DNA from: Aquarana catesbeiana
Lineage: Eukaryota; Chordata; Amphibia; Anura; Ranidae
NCBI RefSeq assembly: GCF_042186555.1
Contig: NC_133326.1
Coordinates: 97,770,144-97,834,143, forward strand
Length of the DNA stretch: 64,000 bases
Direction: 5' to 3'
In this document: positions 35,245 through 46,804 of the stretch, one piece after another
How positions within the stretch are numbered: the stretch's first letter is position 1
Layout of the letters: each line of letters starts with the position of its first letter
Translations under genes and position numbers: made by a program
Notes under the pieces: generated by a model
Databases searched by the model: none
Told to the model about the DNA's origin: nothing
What the model saw: only the letters and a program-made list of their open reading frames with translations

Positions 35245-36360
35245 AAATGCTTGTGGGCACTCAAACCACAACTCAACTGGCAGAAGGGAACAAAACTGTA
35301 ATTAAGAAACAAACAACCAGGGTCATTCATGCCACCATCCAGAAGAATCCAAAAATCCAGAAGCACCAAAGTATAAAGAGTAATGCCCAAAGGAATCTGA
35401 ACTTAAAGAACAAGGTCAAGCAAAACAAGAACCTATAGGGTAAAGCCCATTTAGACCAAAACCCATTGAGTGGATCCCAACACAGTCACCAGTAACAAGG
35501 CAATGCTCACTGGAGACCAAAACAAAATGGGTTTGGCAATAGGTTTAACGGCCTGTCAAGACGTCTCAGAATATGAAGCATGCTTTGAGGAATTTTCAAG
35601 CACTCCTTAACACAGGATAGACATTTAATAAGATCTACAGGACCGCCACATGGTTGGTGACACGTACCTTGGAGATGAGCCTGATATGCAGAGGGAAACC
35701 CCTCGTACAGCCCTGGCTCCAGAGTCACTGGAGTTGGGACAGTGACTGTAGGGGCACAGTGAAGTATGAATGCCTACAGAATTTTTTTGGCTGGAGATGA
35801 TGACAGCTGGCAGAGACAGAAACCAGCTAGGGTGCTATGGATGCAGGTCAGCAGATGCAGGTGTGCTGAGTATGCAGGTCAGCAGATGCAGATGCGCTGA
35901 GGGGAAGCGGATACAGATGCACACAGGTGCAATACAGCAGGCAGGAGCAAGGTCAGACTAGCCGAATAATACACAGCAGATCAGTCAAGCAGAAATGGCA
36001 GGTAAAGAATGGTCAGAGTTAAGGCTGGGTTAGTAAAGAAGGATCAGGCAGACAGGTAAACAGAGCAAGGTCAAGTAAGCCAAAGGTCAGGACTGGAGAC
36101 AGCAGCGAGGTCAGGAAGCCTGGTCAGTATTGGATCAGATGCAGGTTCAGGATCAGATCACAGGGTAAAGCTGCAGATCAAACAGCAAAGGACTAATGCT
36201 GCTGGATCCCTTTTAAAGACCACTGGGCACCAAGGCAACGTCACTGTGCGCACGTGCACGATCTCCGCGATCTGCACACGCACATTGACGCACAACTGTT
36301 CACTGCTGGATACCTGTTAGCCGGACTGCACTACTGTTCATTCAAACACCCCTTTTAAGA
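35245..36360 (-). repeat. LTR-like or composite repeat block, unclassified
   Basis: This block differs in composition from its AT-rich surroundings: rich in aaggtca/caggtcag words and CpG toward its right end. A roughly 33-bp unit, atgcaggtcagcagatgcag plus a ctgag end, is repeated at 35841-35905. On the minus strand a CpG-rich segment (36240-36340) is followed by ctttaaaaggg (near 36215), which could act as a TATA-type core promoter, as in an LTR. No retroviral-type gene is visible and I cannot identify matching LTR ends. Confidence 0.35.
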
Positions 36361-37555
36361 AGGTAATATTTAATCTGATGTTACCAGGTTTCAACTGTTA
36401 TTACAATATTGAAAGTTCATGCAGCAGGTTGGTAATGCTTGCAGTTTTGCAGGAATAAATTGAAGTTCTTAGGATTAAATTATTTAATTTCACAATAACC
36501 TTGTTCAAATAGACTCAACAACCCATCACATGAACAAAAAAAAAATTATTTATAATAATAAAGGACCTAGCAAAAACTTAAACCAGAAACTGCATTCATA
36601 GCTAATCATATTTATTAGTACTTATTTAAAAACTATCATAACAAATTTTATTAAAAACCCCCATCCACTGGTTTGCTACAAAAATGTATTAACAAATGGC
36701 ACCCAATGAGGATGTATGCACATGAAATCGACACTGATAATTCTAAAGATGAAGTTTATATAAATATCTATCATAAGACTGCATCACATCAATATATTCA
36801 AACGTGATCTGTTTGGTCATCATCATTCTGCAAAAACTATTTTGCATAATATCCTCTTACCAAGATTGGCCCAACAGATATAAACAAAACATATACTGTA
36901 TATATTTTGTCCCATGGTATGTGCAGACTGTATTGGACAAACTGGTGAGTGAATGTTCTGTGCTATCTGAGATGTGAGGTGAGATGTGAGGTGAGGCGTA
37001 AGCCCTAAAAAGGGCATTGGTGCAGAGTAGATGTCACTGGATCTACAGCAGAGCAATCTGCAAAGGATGATGAACTTTCCTGGTGGGTGTACCTGGTTGT
37101 CACCCACAGGCACACTTGTACAAAAGGCAGGAGAGCAGGGACAAAACAGAGTATGGTATGTGGTACAAGAAGAGCAAGTCGGCAGACAATTTCAGAAATG
37201 GGGACAGGCAAGTGATCTAGGTGGGCTGCAACAGATGTAGTCAAAATACAAGCTGAAGTTGGCAACCACAGAGACAGGAATGCCGAACACAGAAACTAAC
37301 ACAGACTGAAGCTTTGAGATAGAAAATAAACCTATTGCTAAGGAAACTAGTGTTGGCTTGAGCACAGCTAAATATTGATTAACAGGCTGGGTGGGGAATG
37401 GCCGTGTAGCTGCTACATTAATCTGCAGGTAACATCTGATGATGCCTATACCTCCCAGTCCTGTACAGCAACAAGGTAGGAGAGACCACATGGTGGTAGA
37501 ATAACAAGTAACAGATTAGCTGTCCTGCTGATCTGTGATAGTACACATGCCTTTT
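36361..37555. other. No gene seen
   Basis: Anonymous DNA. A short tandem gagatgtgaggt repeat is at about 36969-36994. Frames at 36823-37491 show no domain. Confidence 0.5.
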
Positions 37556-37559
37556 CATT

Positions 37560-37981
37560 ACTTTTTTACCCCTGTAAAGCAAAAGCCATAATGAGCTAGT
37601 ATGCACCGCATACTAGCTCATTATGAAATACTTACCTAAGAACGAGGCGTCGGTATCTTACCTGGTCCACGCCGAGGTAGCTGACATGTTGCCTCGGCGT
37701 GTCTTCCGGGTATCGCGGTTCCAGCGCTGTGAGTGGCTGGAGCCGCGATGTCATCACTCCCGCACATGCGCGCAGGAGATTTCTTTCCCGGCAAGGTCCG
37801 GCAGTTGCCGGCCTTCAGCCGAGAATCCCCTGTGTGCATGCGCCGCTGCACCGCTCATAGCAAGGGGAATATCTCCTAAACCGTACAGGTTTAGGAGATA
37901 TTTTTTTTTACCTACAGGTAAGCCTTATTATAGGCTTACCTGTAGGTAAAAGTTAAAAAAAAGGGTATACAACCGCTTTAA
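37560..37981. mobile_element. Three-hairpin TTAA MITE, copy 1
   Basis: It contains three consecutive perfect inverted repeats. Hairpin 1: arms 37587-37604 and 37608-37625 (18 bp, 3-nt loop). Hairpin 2: arms 37869-37882 and 37888-37901 (14 bp, 5-nt loop). Hairpin 3: arms 37909-37924 and 37933-37948 (16 bp, loop ttattata). The right end aaccgctttaa coincides with TTAA at 37978-37981; the left end is eroded. The GC-rich middle (37640-37860) is non-coding although a 108-codon frame crosses it. The sister copy is at 49691-50136. Confidence 0.8.
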
Positions 37982-38500
37982 TCTTGTGAAATACCACTCC
38001 AGTGTTTTTGGTCTGACTTATTTTCAGGCTTGACTCACTCCAGTCCAAATTTAAAGGTTGGCCTTAGTGAAGAGGGGATACAAGTTTTGAAAGGGTTAAG
38101 ATTGGGCTTAGGAGTTACAATACAGGTCCAGGTTGGGCTTCGAAGAGTCCACCAGGATGGGGTGGAGATACCATAGTCGGTAATCATCAAATGGAGAAAG
38201 AACTTACCACCCACCCACCTTGTTGGTTTTTTTTGGGGAATGATTACATATGTCAGAGGTTTCAACTGTATTGCAGTTGTGGTCTTTGGAGGCAGTAAAA
38301 AATCTGTGCCAGTCTAATGGTTGGAAGCCCGTCTATGGTATGACGTCCTCGGTTACATTCCAGTTAACAGTGGGTGAACTGGGAATTTGGGACATGGAGA
38401 TCTCTGTGGCTAGTAGGGATATAATCCCAGAGCCAGTGTGTTGTGGTGAGGGCGTAATATAATTAAGTGATCCCGCAGATACAAAAACAGGATATAACTA

Positions 38501-40156
38501 CAGTCAGGCAGTCAGGTCCAAAGATATTGGGACATCAACACAATTCTAATCTTTTTGGTTCTATACACCACCACAATGGATTTGAAATGAAACAAACAAG
38601 ATGTGCTTTAACTGCAGACTTTCAGCTTTAATTTGAGGGTATTTACATCCAAATCAGGTGAACGGTGTAGGAATTACAACAGTTTGTATATGTGCCAACC
38701 ACTTTTTAAGGGACCAAAAGTAATGGGACAATTGGCTGCTTAGCTGTTCCATGGCCAGGTGTCTGTTATTCCCTCATTATCCCATTTACAAGGAGCAGAT
38801 AAAAGGTCCAGAGTTCATTTCAATTGTGCTATTTGCATTTGGAATCTGTGGCTGTCAACTCTCAATATGAGATCCAAAGAGCTGTCACTATCAGTGAAGC
38901 AAGCCATCATTAGGCTGAAAAAAGAAAACAAACCCATCAGAGAGATAGCAAAAACATTAGGTGTGGCCAAATCAACTGTTTGGAACATCTTTAAAAAGAA
39001 AGAACACACTGATGAGCTCAGCAACACCAAAAGACCCGGAAGACCACGGAAAACAACTGTGGATGATGACCAAAGAATTCTTTCCCTGGTGAAGAAAACA
39101 CCCTTTACAACAGTTGGCCAGATCAAGAACATTCTCCAGGAGGTAGGTGTATGTGTGTCAAAGTCAACAATCAAGAGAAGACTTCACCAGAGTGAATACA
39201 GAGGGTTCACCACAAGATGTAAACCATTGGTGAGCCTCAAAAGCATGAAGGCCAGATTAGAGTTTGCCAAACAACATCTAAAAAAGCCTTCACAGTTCTG
39301 GAACAACATCCTATTGACAGATGAGACCAAGATCAACTTGTACCAGAGTGATGGGAAGAGAAGAGTATGGAGAAGGAAAGGAACTGCTCATGATCCAAAG
39401 CATACCACCTCATCAGCGAAGCATGGTGGTGGTAGTGTCTTGGCGTGGGCATGTATGGCTGCCAATTGAACTGGTTCTTTTGTATTTATTGATGATGTGA
39501 CTGCTGACAAAAGCAGCAGGATGAATTCTGAAGTGTCTTAGGCAATATTATCTGCTCATATTCAGCAAAATGTTTCAGAACTCATTGGACTGCGCTTCAC
39601 AGTGCAGATGGACAATGACCTGAAGCATACTGCGAAAGCAACCAAAGAGTTTTTTAAGGGAATAAATGGAATGTTATGCAATGGCCAAGTCAATCACCTG
39701 ACCTGAATCTGATTGAGCATGCATTTTATTTGCTGAAGACAAAACTGAAGGGTAAATGCCCCAAGAACAAGCAGGAACTGAAGACAGTTGCAGTAGAGGC
39801 CAGGCAGAGCATCACCAGGGATGAAATCCAGCGTCTGGTGTTGTCTATGCGTTCCAGACTTCAGGCTGTAATTGTCTGCAAAGGATTTGCGACCAAGTAT
39901 TAAAAAGTGAAAGTTTGATGGATGATTGTTAATCTGTCCCATTGCTTTTGGTCCCTTAAAAAGTGGGAGGCACATATACAAACTGTTATAATTCCTACAC
40001 CATTCACCTGATTTGGATGTAAATACCCTCAAATTAAAGCTGAAAGTCTGCAGTTAAAGCACATCTTGTTTGTTTCATTTCAAATCCATTGTGGTGGTGT
40101 ATAGAGCCAAAAAGATTAGAATTGTGTCAATGTCCCAATATTTATGGACCTGACTG
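38501..40156 (+). mobile_element. Second full-length Tc1-like transposon
   Basis: Terminal inverted repeats of about 220-230 bp: the left (38501-38734) begins CAGTCAGG...GGTCC and includes ttgggacatc and the ccaccacaatggatttgaaatg block; the right (39937-40156) is its complement, ending ggacctgactg. The left flank is TA (38499-38500); the right flank is TT where TA is expected. The left end has an exact extra copy of its terminal octamer (CAGTCAGGCAGTCAGG). Subterminal accaaaagtaatgggac repeats sit at the inner ends. One transposase gene is encoded on the plus strand. Confidence 0.95.
38868..39903 (+). pseudogene. Tc1-like transposase, inactivated late in the gene
   Basis: I place the start at MRSKELSLSVKQ (38868), as usual for Tc1-like proteins; the open frame extends farther upstream without homology. 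The first 200 residues are continuous: helix-turn-helix with IREIAKTLGVAKSTVW, the GRPRKT hook, a second helix-turn-helix, and the first catalytic Asp in LLTDETKINLYQ, then HGGGSVLAW. One extra T in gccaattgaac (about 39466) ends the frame. Beyond it are an in-frame TAG (39538-39540), the second Asp in MDNDLKHTAK, a frameshift near 39655, and then SPDLNLIEHAFYLLKTKLKG with the catalytic Glu (39676-39903). All three acidic residues remain but the gene is dead. Confidence 0.92.
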
Positions 40157-40159
40157 TTT

Positions 40160-40955
40160 TCTGTTTTAAAGGAATGTTGTGATATTTTTGTTATACAGTA
40201 TGTTAATAAAAGGTTGCCATGGCCATTTTAACTCCGAAATTCTTGTGTGAACTGATTTTTGGCAGGTATATTAAGTGGCTTGGTTTGGAATGGCACATCA
40301 GGTAATTTATTAGTATTTAGGTCATCTGTTCTACCTTGGTAATGGGTTTGAGAGGAACTTCCTTCACTGTGCTAGTCAGAGCAACACTGAAAAAAAGTGA
40401 ATACATTAAGAAGCACACATGTAGTGCAGGTAATACTCTTATTCTGCTAGCCAAGTACAGCGCTAAATTGCCAGTTGTGATATATCAAAATGCAGCCCAA
40501 CTATATGTAACCCAGACATCCCGGATACAGAAACAGCAAAATTATAGTGCTTGACTGCTTATACAAATCATTCTATAATTTCCTATTAACAAAAGCAACC
40601 CACACTTCAGTTGTTGCCATAAAGCAAGCGACATTTACTGCACAAGCATTTTGAACATTATTGTTGTCTGTTTGAGTGCAAAATGCGGGGCTTAGTTTAT
40701 GAATATGCAAAGTACATAAATGAGGTGAAGTGGATTGAATCAAACATGAATATCCATGTGCTTGTAGGGGAAGTAAAAAAAATTAGAACGTTTCTTGCCC
40801 ATGATTGGATGTTTGAAGTGAACATGTGTAAACATGGGATATTTCACTGCAGTTCATCTCTTATTCTTATTCTCATACATTAGTAATGCAGGCTTCTGTT
40901 CTGGTGGCTTTCTAGGATTGTTGTCTGTACAACTCCAGTGCTTGCTGCTGCAACT
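40160..40955. other. No gene seen
   Basis: Anonymous DNA between the two Tc1-like elements. The frames at 40336-40554 and 40683-40883 lack any recognisable motif. Confidence 0.5.
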
Positions 40956-40964
40956 TCCGCCTAT

Positions 40965-42325
40965 CAGTGATCAAAACGGAATTATTGAGTTGCAAAAAGG
41001 ATCACCCCCTTGTGTAAGTATTTTGTTGAACCACCTTTTGCTGGAATTACAACTTTTAGTCTGTTGGGATTCGTCTCTACTAACATTGCACGTCTAGACT
41101 TTGCAATATTTGCCCACTTTGCCCATTTGATGGTGACCGTTTGTGGACTGCAGTCTTCAAGTCATTCCACAGAATTTTAATGGAGTTTAAGTCTAGGCTC
41201 TGAATAGACCATGCAAGGAAATTTACATTTGTCTCCTTCAACCACTGTGTGGTAATTTTTGCTGTGTGCTTTGGGTCATAGTCATGTTGTAAGGTAAACC
41301 TTCTTCCCATTGAAAACTTTCTGGCAGAGGGCAGAAGATTTTCCTCAAGAATTTGACATCCATTTTTTCTTCTATCCTGACAAGTGCTTGAGTCTGTGCT
41401 GCAGAGGAGCACCCCCATAACAGGATATTACCACCTCCATACTTACTGTAGGAACGGTGTTATTTGGATAGTGAGCTGTATTGGATTTCCGCCAGACATA
41501 TTGTTTGGTGTTGAGGCCAAATAATTGAACTTAATCTCATTTGACCATAACACCTTTTTCCATAAGGCCTCAGAATCTTTAACGTGCGTTTTGGCAAAAC
41601 TCAGTTGTGACTCCATGCGGCCTTTCCCGAGGAGGGGCTTTTTTCTTGCAACCCTCCCATACAAGCCACATTTGTGGAGAATTTGTGATATTGTTGTCAC
41701 ATGCACACAATGACCTCTCTTTGTCATAAATTCCTGCAACTGCTTCAGAGTTGCTGTAGGCCTCTTGGTACCATCTGTGACCAGTTTCCTCCTGGCTCTC
41801 TCATCCTGATCCTTTCATCTGACTTCATTGTGCTTCTAGGCATTGATAAGGCCTTTGGATTTTCTGTTTGTATTCATCTCCTGACTTGTGCCTGTCCACA
41901 ACTTTATCCCAGAGATCTTATGACAGTGCCTTACCACCCATAGTTGATTGTTTTCTTCAGTTGCACTACCAGGGACTGAAATGCTCCAGGACAGCTTTTT
42001 TCATGCTGAGCCATCGAAATAACCACAGCTGATCACAGTTGAAAGTAAAATGGCTTTGTGTGTCATTGAGAAGGTGATTAGCTACACCTGATTGAGGTTT
42101 ACAAGTAATTTTTAGGAGGGGGTGATCCTTTTTCTAACTCAGTGAATCTGTTTTTGAATGTTTTAAAAAACAGTTCTGACATGTTGGTGTTACATCTTTC
42201 ACTTGGATGTTATAAGTTACCTAATACAGCTGGATAAAACAAAAACTGTGTCTGTCTTCATTCCAGGCTGCAACGCAATAAAATGTGATTATTTTAAGGG
42301 GGACAATTCTTTTCAATACTCACTG
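40965..42325 (-). mobile_element. Third Tc1-like transposon, left end truncated
   Basis: The right end finishes ...caatactcactg at 42325 followed by TA (42326-42327). The left side begins near ttgagttgcaaaaaggatcacc (about 40989), which pairs with ggtgatcctttttctaactcag (42121-42142) about 180 bp inside the right end. Roughly 180 bp of the left terminal repeat are therefore missing. The transposase is on the minus strand and broken. Confidence 0.88.
41080..41960 (-). pseudogene. Tc1-like transposase with lost catalytic residues
   Basis: The N-terminal part (about 41740-41945) can be traced through MGGKALS and DLWDKVVDRHKSG in broken frames. The frame at 41443-41739 has ILHKCGLYGRVARKKPLL and then LWSNEIKFNYLA, where the first catalytic Asp of the usual WSDE block is Asn. 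The frame at 41080-41418 has HDYDPKHTAK with its Asp, followed by SLDLNSIKILW, where the usual PIEHLW Glu is Lys. Two of the three DDE residues are therefore changed, in addition to frame breaks. This is the most decayed of the three larger copies. Confidence 0.88.
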
Positions 42326-42329
42326 TATA

Positions 42330-43540
42330 TATGTTTTGTAATTTATTTTAATCATTTAAGATTTAAACTGTGCTGGTTGATATATTTTATTTATATTTAC
42401 TTATTAGCATCAGTAATGGAACTTTCACCCATGTAAGGCACTATAAAAGCAGCAAACGCTAAATTCTTGTTTCTCTTTATAGAAATGTAATTGTTTTGTT
42501 GAGATGTTTATGTCCTATCTCCCCCTCATTATGGATGTAATGGGATCATCTGCTTTCTATTTCTCGTCTCCTTTGCCAGCTCCACAAGATGTTTAAAAAG
42601 TAGAAGCCTTTCTATCTCTAAGATGTAACATTTCCTTTCAGGCATTGCTGCGTTAGTAAGTATTTACAAAAATATGGGACTCTAAAGGAGACAAGAAAAA
42701 GATTTCAGGCTCACCCACGCACATTATGGAAGGCTTACAAAAGCAGACAACAAAGGTCATAAACCAAGCTTTTGCATATTTTGCTTCTTTGCTAGTTGTC
42801 AGAGGCAAGTGGAGTGTTGAGTGCGAATGGTAAACAATGATCCATCATGAGTGCTTGACAAGAAGCAGTAACACAACACTGCTTCTTCCAGCAACACTGG
42901 CACTTAGTTAATGCCATTTATTTTCAGTAGTTATGTGAGACATTGAAGCTTTAGAGCTGAGAATTTTTGTTTCTGTGTTGTTGTTTTCGCAGCAGTTCTT
43001 GTGTAGTGCAACGTAAAATAGAACACTCATTTTCCGCATGAAAGGTAAAGCTTTGCTCAGCAAACGTGTGAGCATGCATCAAGAATACATTTTTCTTTTT
43101 TGCAATATTAGAGATTGTGCCGGCTTTGAACATCTGCCACAGAAAAAGGGCCAATTTATAAAGAATGACTAAAGTCATTTTGCTATGAAATCTTGTCTGG
43201 TTTCTTGCCGTTCATAAATGTGTGACATGTGAAGTGGCAATGTTCAACTGAAGTATATAAAAAAAAAAAGAAGAAGAAGAAAAGGAAAAGAACATTTTAC
43301 CCCTCTCTCCTTGCTTTGCTATTGAATGTTTTTTTTTTCCATTCTTAATGCGCTTCAGAAGAGCAAATAAGTGATCATTGACCCTATGAAGACTGTACTG
43401 CAGGCTCACAATGGAAGACAGTAAAACAGCTTTGCTGAACTGCAGAATGACCATCTATAATGGAGACACTGGCATTAACATTAACCAATATCAGTCATAT
43501 CAAGTTTGTCAGTAACCGATATATTCCATTGCTTCAGTAA
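42330..43540. other. No gene seen
   Basis: Anonymous DNA with a purine-rich tract (aaaaaaaaagaagaagaagaa, 43260-43290). The open frames over it are low-complexity. Confidence 0.5.
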
Positions 43541-43542
43541 CA

Positions 43543-44517
43543 TTAACCGCTTCAGCCCCAGAAGATTTTACCCCCTTTCTGACCAGAGCACTTTTTGCGA
43601 TTCGGCACTGCGTCGCTTTAACTGAGAATTGCGCAGTCGTGCGACGTTGCACCCAAACAAAATTGACGCCCTTTTTTTCCCACTAGAGATTACTTTTGGT
43701 GGTATTTGATCACCTCTGCGGTTTTTATTTTTTGCGCTATAAACAAAAAAAGCGCGACAATTTAGAAAAAATGCAATATTTACATTTTGCTATAATAAAT
43801 ATCCCCCCAAAAATATATATAAAAATTTTTTTTTTGCTCAGTTTAGGCCGATATGTATTCTTCTACATATTTTTGGTAAAAAAAAATCACAATAAGCGTA
43901 TATTGAATGGTTTGTGCAAATGTTATAGCGTCTACAAAATAGAGGATAGTTTTATGGCATTTTTATTATTATTATTTTTTTTATTAGTAATGGTAGTGAT
44001 CTGGGATTTTTATCGTGACTGCGACATTATGGCAGACACATTGAACACCTTTGACACTATTTTGGGACCATTGTCATTTATACAGCTATCAGTGCTATAA
44101 AATGCACTGATTACTGTGTAAATGACACTGGCAGGGAAGGGGTTAAACACTAGGGGGCGATCAAGGGGTTAAGTGTGTCCTAGGGAGTGATTCTAACTGT
44201 GGGGAGGAGGGGCTACCACTGACATGACAGCGGTCACTGCTCCCGATGGCAGGGAGCAGTGGCTCTCTGTCATGTCACTAGGCAGAACGGGGAAATGCCT
44301 TGTTTAAATAGGCATATCCCCATTCTGTGGCTCCGTGACACGATCGCGGGACACTGGGGAACATCGAGTCCGCAGGACCTGTGGGCACGGTCACACTGTA
44401 CGCGGCGGGCGCACGTGCCCGCTAGCCCCGCCAATTAAAAGGGACGTACAGGTACACCCATTTACCCACCGCTGCCATTGTACCAACATATATCAGTGTG
44501 AGGCGGCAAGTGGTTAA
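43543..44517. mobile_element. piggyBac-like TTAA MITE, copy 1
   Basis: It is flanked by TTAA at 43543-43546 and 44514-44517, with inverted ends ccgcttcagcccc and, reversed, ccacttgccgcc. The left half is AT-rich with ttgatcacctctgcggt; the right half is GC-rich with gggttaaacactagggggcgat and a CpG-rich end (44330-44430). A 134-codon frame (43696-44100) starts in the same motif as a frame in the second copy (54457-54753), but the shared part is short and the composition is that of an A/T-rich repeat, so I do not call it a gene. Confidence 0.82.
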
Positions 44518-44531
44518 ATTGATTGCAAAGT

Positions 44532-44533
44532 TA

Positions 44534-44607
<74 letters not shown>
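44532..44607. repeat. (TA)n microsatellite
   Basis: About 35 TA units, immediately left of a Tc1-like terminal fragment. The Ile/Tyr repeat frames on both strands are artefacts. Confidence 0.97.
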
Positions 44608-44625
44608 TAATATACTATATATATA

Positions 44626-44655
44626 CACTATATTGTCAACAAAGGTATTGGGACA
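44626..44655. repeat. Terminal fragment of the inverted-dimer Tc1 family
   Basis: CACTATATTGTC followed by aaaggtattgggac matches the end sequence of the relic at 22180-22979 (cactatattgtcaaaag at the left; cccaatacttttgacaacatagtg at the right). Only about 30 bp are recognisable. Confidence 0.6.
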
Positions 44656-44929
44656 CCAATTTTTATCTAAACGAAAAAAGACAAAACATTTTGGGAAAAA
44701 ATATTTTCTTTCTGTTATAAGACACATCCAATAAAATCAAATTTCTTCATAAATTTAAAATGTATTCTGCTAGATGGCACAAGTGCTGGCAGTGATCGGG
44801 GGCTGATTCTACTAACACTGCATTTTTGGGGACACAATACCAGGTGAACTTTTTAGTAGTTTACTAAGTCAGGTAAATTTAGACAGACTTGTGCTATTAC
44901 AGCAGGCCTGTTTTTGTTCATTTCTCATT

Positions 44930-46804
44930 TGAGTGGCAGGTAGACACATAGCGGAGGAGAGCAAAAAAAATCCCAAGAAATTCTTTAAGTATGTAAACAG
45001 TAAAAAAAGGAGGACAGACCATATTGGCCCCATAAAGAATGAGGAAGGACATCTGGTTACAAAGGATGGGGAGATGGCAAAGGTATTGAATTTATTCTTC
45101 TCCTCAGTATTCACAAGTGAATCGGGGGGCTTCAGTAACCAAAACTGCAGTGTTTATCCTCATGACACAACACAGGAAGCACCTACATGGTTAACAGAGG
45201 ACGGAATTAAAATTAGACTTGAGAAATTTAACATTAATAAATCACCGGGACCAGATGGCTTGCATCCGAGGGTACTTAGGGAACTCAGTCAGGTGATTGC
45301 CAGACCGTTATTCCTAATTTTTACAGACAGTCTATTGATTGGAATGGTACCAGCTGATTGGAGAAAAGCCAATGTAGCACCAATATTTAAAAAGGGTCCA
45401 AAAAACATCCCTAGGAATTACAGACCAGTTAGCCTAACATCAATAGTATGTAAACTCTTGGAGGGGATGATAAGGGACTATATACAAGATTTTAGTAATA
45501 AGAATGATATCATTAGCAGTAATCAGCATGGATTCATGAAGAATCGTTCTTGCCAAACCAATCTATTAACCTTCTATGAGGAGGTGAGTTGCTATCTAGA
45601 TAAAGGAAGGCCCGTAGACGTGGTGTATCTGGATTTTGCAAAAGCATTTGACACAGTTCCCCATAAACGTTTACTGTACAAAATAAGGTGTGTTGGCATG
45701 GACCATAGGGTGAGTACATGGATTGAAAACTGGCTACAAGGGCGTGTTCAGAGGGTGGTGATAAATGGGGAGTACTCAGAATGGTCAGGGGTGGGTAGTG
45801 GGGTTCCCCAGGGTTCTGTGCTGGGACCAATCCTATTTAATTTGTTCATAAACGATCTGGAGGATGGGGTAAACAGTTCAATCTCTGTATTTGCAGACGA
45901 TACTAAGCTAAGCAGGGCAATAACTTCTCCGCAGGATGTGGAAATCTTGCAAAAAGACCTGAACAAATTAATGGGGTGGGCGACTACATGGCAAATGAGG
46001 TTCAATGTAGAAAAATGTAAAATAATGCATTTGGGTGGCAAAAATATGAATGCAATCTATACACTGGGGGGAGAACCTCTGGGGGAATCTAGGATGGAAA
46101 AGGACCTGGAGGTCCTAGTAGATGATAGGCTCAGCAATGGCATGCAATGCCAAGCTGCTGCTAATAAAGCAAACAGAATATTGGCATGCATTAAAAGGGG
46201 GATCAACTCCAGAGATAAAACGATAATTCTCCCGCTCTACAAGACTCTGGTCCGGCCGCACCTGGAGTATGCTGTCCAGTTCTGGGCACCAGTCCTCAGG
46301 AGGGATGTACTGGAAATGGAGCGAGTACAAAGAAGGGCAACAAAGCTAATAAAGGGTCTGGAGGATCTGAGTTATGAGGAAAGGTTGCGAGCTCTGAACT
46401 TATTCTCTCTGGAGAAGAGACGCTTGAGAGGGGATATGATTTCAATTTACAAATACTGTACTGGTGACCCCACAATAGGGATAAAACTTTTTCGCAGAAG
46501 AGAGTTTAATAAGACTCGTGGCCACTCATTACAATTAGAAGAAAAGAGGTTTAACCTTAAACTACGTAGAGGGTTCTTTACTGTAAGAGCGGCAAGGATG
46601 TGGAATTCCCTTCCACAGGCGGTGGTCTCAGCGGGGAGCATTGATAGCTTCAAGAAACTATTAGATAATCACCTGAATGACCGCAACATACAGGGATATG
46701 TAATGAAATACTGACACATAATCACACACATAGGTTGGACTTGAAGGACTTGTGTCTTTTTTCAACCTCACCTACTATGTAACTATGTAACTATGTAACT
46801 ATGT
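44930..46804 (+). mobile_element. CR1-type LINE, 5'-truncated
   Basis: A non-LTR retrotransposon whose 3' half is fully preserved: a long reverse-transcriptase frame, then a short 3' region with ggttggacttgaaggacttg...caacc, a stem-loop resembling the conserved CR1 3' end, and a tail of ctatgtaa repeats (about 46769-46804). The endonuclease half is missing, consistent with 5' truncation during target-primed reverse transcription. A short piece of the same 3' end lies at 56470-56522. Confidence 0.93.
44933..46714 (+). CDS. CR1-type LINE ORF2 C-terminal part (reverse transcriptase), intact frame
   Basis: 593 codons without a stop or frameshift. Block by block: KNPKKFFKYVNSKK near the start; NKSPGPDGLHPRVL (about residue 102); NYRPVSLTSIVCKLLEG; QHGFMKNRSCQTNL; VVYLDFAKAFDTVPH (about 232) with the first catalytic Asp; GVPQGSVLGPILFNLFIND; the catalytic box VFADDTKLS (about 320); LPLYKTLVRPHLEYAVQFW; RRATKLIKGLEDLSYEERLR; and a C-terminal MWNSLPQAV block. 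The start is only the first possible codon after an upstream stop (GTG at 44933); the true protein start was lost with the 5' half, which would hold the endonuclease. The protein copies LINE RNA into DNA at a nicked target. The intact frame suggests a fairly recent insertion. Confidence 0.9.
   Translation: MAGRHIAEESKKNPKKFFKYVNSKKRRTDHIGPIKNEEGHLVTKDGEMAKVLNLFFSSVFTSESGGFSNQNCSVYPHDTTQEAPTWLTEDGIKIRLEKFNINKSPGPDGLHPRVLRELSQVIARPLFLIFTDSLLIGMVPADWRKANVAPIFKKGPKNIPRNYRPVSLTSIVCKLLEGMIRDYIQDFSNKNDIISSNQHGFMKNRSCQTNLLTFYEEVSCYLDKGRPVDVVYLDFAKAFDTVPHKRLLYKIRCVGMDHRVSTWIENWLQGRVQRVVINGEYSEWSGVGSGVPQGSVLGPILFNLFINDLEDGVNSSISVFADDTKLSRAITSPQDVEILQKDLNKLMGWATTWQMRFNVEKCKIMHLGGKNMNAIYTLGGEPLGESRMEKDLEVLVDDRLSNGMQCQAAANKANRILACIKRGINSRDKTIILPLYKTLVRPHLEYAVQFWAPVLRRDVLEMERVQRRATKLIKGLEDLSYEERLRALNLFSLEKRRLRGDMISIYKYCTGDPTIGIKLFRRREFNKTRGHSLQLEEKRFNLKLRRGFFTVRAARMWNSLPQAVVSAGSIDSFKKLLDNHLNDRNIQGYVMKY

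Noticed and set aside
37623..37949. 108-codon frame through a CpG-rich segment
   Set aside because: It crosses the interior and hairpins of a TTAA MITE and is not kept in the sister copy at 49691-50136.
43696..44100. 134-codon frame resembling a frame at 54457-54753 on the other strand
   Set aside because: Both lie in the same TTAA MITE family. The similarity is confined to the shared repeat, there is no domain, and the frames diverge quickly with many insertions.
44422..44734. Ile/Tyr repeat proteins on both strands
   Set aside because: They are read through the TA microsatellite.
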